NCBI GenBank assembly: GCA_948616985.1
Contig: CAPGDO010000032.1
Location: forward strand, 1 to 5,514
Length of the DNA: 5,514 nucleotides
DNA from: MGBC163016 sp910588905
Lineage (GTDB): Bacteria > Actinomycetota > Coriobacteriia > Coriobacteriales > Eggerthellaceae
Reading direction: 5' to 3'
Shown here: piece after piece, positions 1 through 4,502 of the stretch
Layout of the letters: the number at the start of each line of letters is the position of its first letter
Position numbering within the stretch: position 1 is the stretch's first letter
Program-made: the position numbers and the translations under genes
The notes under the pieces: generated by a model
The model's input: the letters and a program-made list of their open reading frames with translations, nothing else
Databases searched by the model: none
Told to the model about the DNA's origin: nothing

Positions 1-104
1 CGACGACCTCCTGCACCACAGACCCGCGCCCATCATGGAGCAGATAGCTCGCGCTTTCCTGCACGAGCCACCGTGGATATCAGCCGGCTGTCTGCGTCAT
101 ATCA
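1..104 (-). pseudogene. 5' remnant of a third Rhs core fragment, frameshifted, runs off the window
   Basis: Reading leftwards, positions 46-1 encode YLLHDGRGSVVQEVV. This matches the residues that open the rhs fragment at 3346-2133, and the DNA at 1-48 is almost identical to 3300-3347. Just upstream, in another frame (101-54), is YDADSRLISTVARAGK, which has the look of a YD repeat (YDAxGRLxxxT), the unit that builds the Rhs shell. The YD repeat and the core are in different frames, and a TGA (104-102) directly precedes the YD tyrosine, where a Trp codon would be plausible. I infer a decayed 5' end of another displaced rhs cassette whose toxin tip lies beyond position 1. No start codon or ribosome binding site is evident, so expression from here looks unlikely unless the fragment recombines with a complete gene. 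Confidence 0.7.
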
Positions 105-120
105 TCTGTCCACATAAGCG

Positions 121-308
121 CACAATGGGCGCAGACGAGCTGCACCCCTACGGCCAACCCGATTCCGGCATGTGATCGAGCATGGATGACCTTGTAGGGG
201 CGCACTTCATGTGCGCCCGTCGCTCGAACCAGGTAACGGGCGCAGGCGGGCTGCGAAGCGCATCCTCAAGAGCGAGACGCTTCCCCATGCCACAGCGCGC
301 TTCGTCGG
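121..308. repeat. Cassette-border repeat block, copy A (three palindromes plus 49-bp element)
   Basis: Three small palindromes occur in order. The first has arms GGGCGCAG 127-134 and CTGCACCC 140-147, with one mismatch. The second has perfect arms GGGCGCAC 198-205 and GTGCGCCC 211-218 around the loop TTCAT. The third starts with GGGCGCAG at 238-245, but its right arm is cut off after CTGCG (251-255). It is followed directly by a 49-bp element at 255-303. The same parts in the same order sit at 3351-3600, beside the same point of the Rhs core. Relative to that copy, about 66 bp are missing between the third palindrome and the 49-bp element. The block has no credible coding content. Confidence 0.75.
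255..303. repeat. 49-bp element with 7-bp inverted ends, copy A
   Basis: The element begins GAAGCGC (255-261) and ends GCGCTTC (297-303), a perfect 7-bp inverted repeat. It matches 3547-3595 at 45 of 49 positions by eye, and all four differences are transitions. An inner GAGACGCTTCCC is a decayed form of the GGGA/TCCC stem seen in the other copy. It may be a tiny non-autonomous element or simply part of the cassette border. No flanking target duplication was seen. Confidence 0.6.
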
Positions 309-541
309 GCGCTTTTGCACCCTCCATCAGCACGGCTACAGGCGGCATGCGAGAGTCATGCTATGAGCGGTAGCGCACACCTGCGGCTGCCGCAACGCGC
401 GCAGCCGCGCGGGATGGCGTGCGCGGTTCCGCAAGGGACCGCAGCGACATCCCGCCTCACACCATGAGGTCGCACCACGCCATCGCGGACTCAGGCTTAC
501 CTGCGCCCCTGCGATGACCGACGAGCAACGAGGTCCGCCCC
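304..541. other. Gene-free spacer with strong hairpins
   Basis: This stretch lies downstream of the lipoprotein gene, in the direction of transcription. I see no credible reading frame here. Its main content is the pair of adjacent hairpins at 383-455. A short GGGGCGCA-like match around 502-510 on the minus strand may be a worn trace of the border palindromes. There is no T-run after the hairpins on the minus strand, so it does not look like a standard intrinsic terminator. Confidence 0.5.
383..455. other. Two adjacent hairpins, one capped by a GCAA tetraloop
   Basis: Hairpin 1 has perfect arms GCGGCTGC (383-390) and GCAGCCGC (401-408) around a 10-nt loop. Hairpin 2 follows at once. Its perfect outer arms are GCGGGATG (409-416) and CATCCCGC (448-455). 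Its inner arms are GCGGTTCC (423-430) and GGGACCGC (435-442), closing the tetraloop GCAA (431-434). Read as plus-strand RNA, the inner stem has eight pairs including one U-G and a GNRA-type loop. On the minus strand it has a C-A mismatch and loop TTGC. Whether it acts as RNA or is a REP-like DNA repeat cannot be told from this window. Confidence 0.5.
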
Positions 542-1075
542 TTAGCGACCCTCCCGCTCCGCCCTCTCGCGATCGATGTCCAATTGTGCCAGCCTATGCT
601 CCTCATCCGTGAATTCGACGATCTCCCAATCGCCATCGACCTTCTGCGCCCAAAAGCCCACCAGATACTTCGAGCTCTTCTTCGTGCAATCGAGAAAATA
701 TGATTCCCAGGTCATATTGAACGTGGAGTGGCTCATCTTCTCCCCAACATATGATTCGAGCAGCTCTATAGCTACGGCCCTTCCGTCTAGCCTCCCAGTA
801 TTGTCTGTTGTCGGCTTGAAGAACCCGAAGGTGGAGATGTCAACGTACCCCGGTGTCGGATCAGGGTCGGATGCCACCATCTGCTCTATCTTCGCGCAGA
901 CCTCTTCTTCTGCCTGAGCAGATGCAGCCTCATCTACCTGCACCCCACCGACCTCCTGCATGTTTATATCTTCCACTCGATACTCATCCGGCATCGGCCC
1001 GCACCCCGAGAGGAGAGCGCATGCGAACAGCACCACCGCAAAAGAGATGCGCTTTACCATATTCTCACGACCCAT
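542..1075 (-). CDS. Small predicted lipoprotein of unknown function
   Basis: The protein is 177 residues. It opens with a charged stretch (KR around residue 8), a hydrophobic segment (about residues 10-23) and a lipobox LSGC with Cys25. This is a classic signal-peptidase II site, so the mature protein should be lipid-anchored outside the cytoplasmic membrane. The start at 1075 is supported by GAGGA at 1086-1082, six bases upstream; an alternative ATG at 1060 has a poorer site. The mature part is acidic and holds two cysteines (60 and 130) that could pair. After an alternating polar/hydrophobic middle (VGFWAQKVDGDWEIVEF) it ends in a strongly charged helix-like tail. I do not recognise a family. 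It follows the presumed immunity gene by 118 bp on the same strand. It could be a lipoprotein immunity factor, cassette cargo, or an unrelated gene caught between cassettes. The reading frame is complete and codon use looks normal, so it is probably a real gene. Confidence 0.75.
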   Translation of the reverse strand: MGRENMVKRISFAVVLFACALLSGCGPMPDEYRVEDINMQEVGGVQVDEAASAQAEEEVCAKIEQMVASDPDPTPGYVDISTFGFFKPTTDNTGRLDGRAVAIELLESYVGEKMSHSTFNMTWESYFLDCTKKSSKYLVGFWAQKVDGDWEIVEFTDEEHRLAQLDIDRERAEREGR

Positions 1076-1193
1076 CCTTCATCCTCACTATCAGGGCACC
1101 GCCTTCATTGTTCAATGCGCTGCTCGATCCTGCATCCAAAGGCACAAACCTGTCAACGGGCAACAAGATCCGACATCCCCGCCTCCATTCGCC

Positions 1194-2129
1194 TCACATG
1201 CCGATGAACAGCGCATCCAAGATAGAGATCGGCAGCTCCTCGCCATGGGCTGGTATCGTGACATCTCTCTCGAGCATGAACCCAGCCAATGGCTTGAAGC
1301 CCAGGTCGACGAGGATGCAGCGCGCTTCTTGCACCGTGGCTCCATGAGGCACGGTGGCTCCATGGGGGTATCTCCTTATGATCCCAGTGCCACGTACCAT
1401 CTTGAACCTCCCTTCCGGCTCTGCTCTCTCGAAGGCATGATCCACGCCGTTCTTGATCACGTACAGAGAAGAGAAACACCCCACGAGGCTGCACCGAACG
1501 AGCACCTCATAGGTATCCTCGCCATCGCTTCCCAAAGAGAAGCACAACGACATCGAGAGCGGGCCGATGTCGTAGGCCCCGAAGGAGCATCGCTCAGGTG
1601 CGATGCGTGCGATGATCTCCTCGAACGCCTTCTCGACCTTCGGTCTCATCTGCTCTTCCCTGGAGAGGAGCGCATCTGACTTGCCATGCGCTCTAAGAGC
1701 GAGGTCAGCGCCTGAATACAGCCGCCTGATCAGCGCATCTGCATCCTGCATGTATGCATAGACCGAATACGAGACGTCATCAAGGGGGATATCCGAGAGC
1801 ACCAGCTCAGAACCGTCGGGAGCATAGATGTAGAAGGAATCGACCTTGCCATCGAAGGCGATTAGCTCAGCTTCGATATAGACCGCATCTGGCCTGTATA
1901 CATTGATGAAGAGGACTGCCCCCTGACTCGGGCTGATTCTAGCGCCATCGGGGATATCATTGAAGAACACCTCTGTGCTATCGAAATAGGCTGCGCGCTC
2001 GATCGATGCCTTGGACAGCTGTTCCAGGATGATATCCTTGCATCTGAAGTCGAGCTTCAGGGCCGTTGCCAGCCATAGCTTCTCAACTTGCGTCATGGCC
2101 TCTGGGAAGCACTGCATCAATTCATCCAT
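1194..2129 (-). CDS. Presumed immunity protein for toxin tip 2 (large, uncharacterised)
   Basis: The protein is 311 residues and starts three bases after the stop of the tip-2 rhs fragment. Its ribosome binding site AGAGGA (2141-2136) lies inside the toxin's last codons, six bases before the ATG. This coupling is typical of toxin/immunity pairs and is the main reason for the call. No signal peptide or membrane segment is visible, so it should be cytoplasmic, where it would bind the incoming toxin. It reads as two parts: residues 1-165, rich in beta-like stretches such as AVYIEAELIAF and DSFYIYAPDGSEL, and residues 166-311, ending LPISILDALFIGM. This is longer than most single-domain immunity proteins, so it may be a fusion or duplication. 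Residues 255-266 are a perfect tandem PHGATV pair. I do not recognise the family. The alternative is an unrelated gene fortuitously next to the toxin. Confidence 0.75.
   Translation of the reverse strand: MDELMQCFPEAMTQVEKLWLATALKLDFRCKDIILEQLSKASIERAAYFDSTEVFFNDIPDGARISPSQGAVLFINVYRPDAVYIEAELIAFDGKVDSFYIYAPDGSELVLSDIPLDDVSYSVYAYMQDADALIRRLYSGADLALRAHGKSDALLSREEQMRPKVEKAFEEIIARIAPERCSFGAYDIGPLSMSLCFSLGSDGEDTYEVLVRCSLVGCFSSLYVIKNGVDHAFERAEPEGRFKMVRGTGIIRRYPHGATVPHGATVQEARCILVDLGFKPLAGFMLERDVTIPAHGEELPISILDALFIGM
1332..1367 (-). repeat. 18-bp in-frame tandem duplication (PHGATV x2)
   Basis: Two adjacent 18-bp units (1332-1349 and 1350-1367) differ at two bases and both encode PHGATV, residues 255-266 of the presumed immunity protein. 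The two differences are synonymous (CCC/CCT and ACC/ACG), so the copies have diverged in DNA while keeping the protein sequence. It looks like a replication-slippage duplication in a surface loop. Confidence 0.8.
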
Positions 2130-2132
2130 GGA

Positions 2133-3317
2133 TCATCCTCTCGGCTTATGATATGTACCAACGTTGATGGTGCCGTATTCAAGCACGTGCACACCATATT
2201 CCACATCTTTACCCTCGATATTGATGTGGACCTTGCTATTCGTTGCCCTTATTGCCTCTACTCCCCTTTCTGAAATATCATCAGCGATCGCCTCCTCTAT
2301 AACGTCAATATCAAGACCGATCTCGCTCGCATGCCTATCTCCATGCTTGAAGGTAATCTTGAGATCTCCTTTGCTTATAACATTGGTGATCTTCCCACCC
2401 ATGTCAGCGCTCGTGGAGAGGACTCGCTCAGTCGAAGAAGAGGTCTTCATCCCAGCACCAAGTGCGACCTTGCCGCCGGCCTTCAAGACGGAAGCACCAC
2501 CAAGCGTAAGAGCTTCGCTAAGGAAGAGCGTGCTCGTCAGAGCGAACATGGGTCCATTGCCCTCTGTGGCGTAGATGAGGACGTCTGCATACGTGCCCGC
2601 GATGGGAACCCAGAAGAACGCCTCAGCGAAGCTCCTCGCTGTTGAGTTCACCTTCTCATTGAGCCTTTGAGCGGCCCCGCAATAGATGGCTTGATACTCC
2701 TCTATGAGGTGAGCTGCGGCACCAAGATACCTCTTGGCAGCTTCCAGGTCACCCCTCCTCATGGCATCCTGCCCGAGCCACATGCTGGTATTAGCCTGTG
2801 CTTGGGCCCTCTTGGTGGCAGCGGAAGACCTAGTGGAGATGAGCCCGGACCAGACTGTGAGCTGCCCAGGCAGGTTGGCGAAGCTATCGCCTCTGATCTG
2901 CGTGCCACCTGTGGGCTTGTACCAATTCGGATGAGAGGGATCCTTGAGCGGAGTGAAAAGGGTCTGCGCCCCTGTTGGACCATATACCCCAGGGGTATAG
3001 CTCCACTTCATCGAGATGCGGAAATGCCCCGTCGGGTCCACATGGTTCACGGGGTCGGAGGCGCAGTAGAGGTAGCGGTTCAGCGTGATGGGGTCGAAGG
3101 CGTCCCCCAGGTAGGTGTCCGCCACCCCGAAGCGCCCCATCTCCGGGTCATAGTGGCGGAAGCGCAGATACACCAGCCCCGTGACCGATGACTGCTCCTC
3201 TGCGTCGTATCCGAAGAAGCGCCCCTCGTGCGCATCCGTGCCCGCAGACACCTCGCCGAATGCGGTGTAGCGCCGCCATGAGGTGACGGATGCCGCCCCG
3301 ACGACCTCCTGCACCAC
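2133..3317 (-). CDS. Displaced Rhs fragment carrying toxin tip 2 (5'-truncated, likely orphan cassette)
   Basis: From the GTG at 3317 this encodes 394 residues, but recognisable Rhs sequence (YLLHDGRGS) continues in frame to about 3346. There it is cut off by repeat DNA, so the GTG is nominal. Residues 1-99 are the end of the Rhs core, with FRHYDPEMGRFGVADTYLG, LNRYLYCASDPVNHVDPTGH and the closing DPTG (94-97). In Rhs proteins this marks the end of the conserved shell, where the toxin tip is released. Residues 99-291 are a linker identical to that of the upstream rhs gene except V284/L. It includes a hydrophobic stretch at about 234-289. Residues 292-394 are a unique tip with KHGDRH (324-329), IEEAIADDIS and a beta-rich end TINVGTYHKPRG. 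The His-rich start plus terminal strands recalls BECR-fold RNase toxins; this is inference only. There is no convincing ribosome binding site, so the cassette may be silent until it recombines with a complete rhs gene. Confidence 0.8.
   Translation of the reverse strand: MVQEVVGAASVTSWRRYTAFGEVSAGTDAHEGRFFGYDAEEQSSVTGLVYLRFRHYDPEMGRFGVADTYLGDAFDPITLNRYLYCASDPVNHVDPTGHFRISMKWSYTPGVYGPTGAQTLFTPLKDPSHPNWYKPTGGTQIRGDSFANLPGQLTVWSGLISTRSSAATKRAQAQANTSMWLGQDAMRRGDLEAAKRYLGAAAHLIEEYQAIYCGAAQRLNEKVNSTARSFAEAFFWVPIAGTYADVLIYATEGNGPMFALTSTLFLSEALTLGGASVLKAGGKVALGAGMKTSSSTERVLSTSADMGGKITNVISKGDLKITFKHGDRHASEIGLDIDVIEEAIADDISERGVEAIRATNSKVHINIEGKDVEYGVHVLEYGTINVGTYHKPRG
2136..2141 (-). promoter_or_regulatory. 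Ribosome binding site for the tip-2 immunity gene
   Basis: AGAGGA lies inside the final codons of the toxin frame, six bases before the immunity ATG at 2129. It supports that start and suggests translational coupling. Confidence 0.7.
2445..3163 (-). repeat. 719-bp direct repeat, copy in the displaced cassette
   Basis: This matches 4796-5514 at a constant offset of 2351 bp and continues to the window edge. By eye only five bases differ, all between about 2460 and 2535, next to the toxin-tip junction. One changes a residue (V/L before ALGAGMK). The remaining roughly 630 bp look identical. The repeat covers the end of the Rhs core and the whole pre-tip linker, and it ends abruptly at the tip boundary (2444/2445). 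It is a ready substrate for homologous exchange between the two cassettes. Confidence 0.93.
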
Positions 3318-3350
3318 AGACCCGCGCCCATCGTGGAGCAGATAGCGTAT

Positions 3351-3600
3351 AACGGGCGCAGACGAGTTGCGCCCCTACGGGCAACCAGAACCAGCCATAC
3401 GATCGAGCGCAAATCGTCTTCGTAGGGGCGCACTTCATGTGCGCCCGTCTCGTTAAGCAGGTTACGGGCGCAGGCGAGCTGCGCCCCTACAAAGATGGGG
3501 CATCGACAACGTGATCCTCGTAGCTGCGCTGATACCGCGAAGCGGTGAAGCGCACCCTCAAGAGCGGGACGCTTCCCTATGCCGCAGCGCGCTTCCTCAG
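3351..3600. repeat. Cassette-border repeat block, copy B (three palindromes plus 49-bp element)
   Basis: Three palindromes alternate in orientation. Palindrome 1 has arms GGGCGCA 3354-3360 and TGCGCCC 3368-3374. Palindrome 2 has GGGCGCAC 3426-3433 and GTGCGCCC 3439-3446, loop TTCAT. Palindrome 3 has GGGCGCAG 3466-3473 and CTGCGCCC 3479-3486, loop GCGAG. Each is flanked on one side by CTAC or GTAG (the sense depends on orientation), giving a GTAGGGGCGCA...TGCGCCCG unit. The block then runs through unique spacer DNA to the 49-bp element at 3547-3595. It separates toxin-tip debris on the right from the Rhs core on the left. A second copy is at 121-308. This looks like a BIME/REP-like intergenic repeat cluster, not coding DNA. 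Confidence 0.75.
3547..3595. repeat. 49-bp element with 7-bp inverted ends, copy B
   Basis: It begins GAAGCGC (3547-3553) and ends GCGCTTC (3589-3595), a perfect inverted pair. An inner GGGACGCTTCCC (stem GGGA/TCCC) adds a small hairpin. It matches 255-303 at 45 of 49 positions. Directly to its left, ACCGC-GAA-GCGGT forms a further short hairpin that copy A lacks. Confidence 0.6.
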
Positions 3601-4027
3601 CATGCATGTGTGGGGTCGTGAGCGGATGAGGGTTTTTAGGCCGAATCTTACCCTTCTTGCATTATCAGCAGATGCTATAACAACATCATCCCTTGAATCC
3701 CTGACAAAGCGCGCATCATCACCAAGCCATTCCATCATCTCGCCTGCGACCCTTTGCGTTTTGCTCACTGCCGGAGCAGCAGAAGCCGCCTTGCTCGTTG
3801 CCGTGCTCGAATACTCATCGGTCTTTACGTTGCATTCATTCATATGAAGACGAGGATGATAAGCACCGGAACCCATCTCAGCGGCCCGTAAGAATGCTCC
3901 GTTAATGCTTGAATCAACATCTATGCCAAAACATCTAAAATACGCCGAGCATTCTCAGCCTTTGGGAACCCCGAGCAGCAATGTGACGCACATCGTGCGG
4001 ATGTTCATGTCTTATCTGATAGGGACG
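3598..4027 (-). pseudogene. Degraded toxin tip(s): AHH-type nuclease remnant with frameshifts
   Basis: Three frames join into one sensible protein. Frame 1 (4027-3959) reads RPYQIRHEHPHDVRHIAARG and ends SQR. Frame 2 (3959-3930) reads AENARRILDV. Frame 3 (3930 on) reads FGIDVDSSINGAFLRAAEMG, then SGAYHPRLHMNECNVKTDEY. The order (AHHI-like start, ARRIL..FGID, NGAFL, GAYHPRLH) is that of the AHH family of HNH/EndoVII-superfamily nucleases, common as polymorphic-toxin tips. Each frame change needs one restored base: a G at 3959/3958 and a T in the T-run 3931-3928. The family's first paired His reads Arg here (VRH). The open frame continues to about 3598 with EMMEWLGDDARFVRDSRDD and RRVRFGLK, which may be the AHH tail or a second, different tip. 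It is then cut by repeat DNA. It lacks an Rhs core and a start, and overlaps the last codons of the upstream immunity gene. I infer a dead, displaced tip. Confidence 0.7.
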
Positions 4028-4502
4028 CACCCTTCTCAAATGAACCTTCAACCAACACCTTTCCACTGGATAGGTATTTGTCTCTTGCGCATTGATTCCT
4101 CGCGTCGCTGAAATAGTATTCATTGCCATCTTCTCTTTGGTTCATATATTTAAGTTCGATCTCTTCTTCCGGCCACGTATCCGCAGCTGTGGGGTTTCCT
4201 TCTAAAGACGAGATCAAACCATCTACCACAAGAAGAGTGAACGCACAGACGCATTCTCCTGCTCTATTGATTCCTGCAACACCGCCTATCATCCTGTTCC
4301 GCAACTCAGCGTTCAAGATTCGCATCTCAGGACAGACTTCGAAATCAACGTAAAAACCATATCCGTTCTCTTCAATGCTGATCACTTTTGAACGATTGAA
4401 TTGCTGCCTTAATGCAAAGAAGAAGCTGATGTCGTCGTTGAGCAGGAATCTAACGACAGGCTGATAGAGAGCATTGACATCACCCGAGTATAACCAAGTC
4501 AT
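4005..4502 (-). CDS. Presumed immunity protein for toxin tip 1
   Basis: The protein is 165 residues. Its ATG overlaps the toxin stop (ATGA at 4502-4499), and AGAAGGGA at 4519-4512 inside the toxin frame is a suitable ribosome binding site. Such overlap is the usual arrangement for a toxin and its cognate immunity protein. There is no signal peptide or membrane helix, so a cytoplasmic, toxin-binding role is expected. The segment GECVCAFTLLVVDGLISSLE, followed by TWPEEEIEL, has a pattern (GFxLxVxDGxISxLEG...WPE) that I recall from small proteins beside Rhs and contact-dependent toxins. This is memory, not a database match, and I cannot name the family. The conserved-looking part ends near residue 115-120. 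The tail (about 120-165) may have been replaced or extended where the gene joins the toxin debris, because its last seven codons overlap that remnant in another frame. Base composition is more AT-rich than the Rhs core, consistent with a separately acquired tip/immunity pair. Confidence 0.78.
   Translation of the reverse strand: MTWLYSGDVNALYQPVVRFLLNDDISFFFALRQQFNRSKVISIEENGYGFYVDFEVCPEMRILNAELRNRMIGGVAGINRAGECVCAFTLLVVDGLISSLEGNPTAADTWPEEEIELKYMNQREDGNEYYFSDARNQCARDKYLSSGKVLVEGSFEKGASLSDKT

Noticed and set aside
121..303. CRISPR-like array from the repeated palindromes
   Set aside because: The units alternate in orientation, spacing is irregular, there are only three per block and no cas genes are present.
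148..348. Small open frame over border block A
   Set aside because: Its peptide is a translation of the repeated palindromes and the 49-bp element. The similar peptide at the other block shows shared repeat DNA, not a gene.
383..455. Intrinsic terminator after the lipoprotein gene
   Set aside because: The hairpins are strong but no T-run follows on the minus strand.
1128..1156. Promoter-like TTGACA (1156-1151, minus strand) before the lipoprotein gene
   Set aside because: The -35 match is perfect, but at a 17-base spacing the -10 position reads GCAGGA, which is not TATAAT-like, so it is unsupported.
960..1679. Plus-strand open frame of 239 codons
   Set aside because: It runs antisense across the lipoprotein start and the immunity gene, has no sensible domain or ribosome binding site, and reflects the codon pattern of the minus-strand genes.
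2667..3191. Plus-strand open frame of 174 codons
   Set aside because: It lies antisense to the Rhs core and linker, whose minus-strand translation is clearly the real one.
3080..3607. Minus-strand open frame of 175 codons across repeats and Rhs core
   Set aside because: It reads the Rhs core in the wrong frame and crosses the palindromes. The true frame here gives LNRYLYCASDPVNHVDPTGH.
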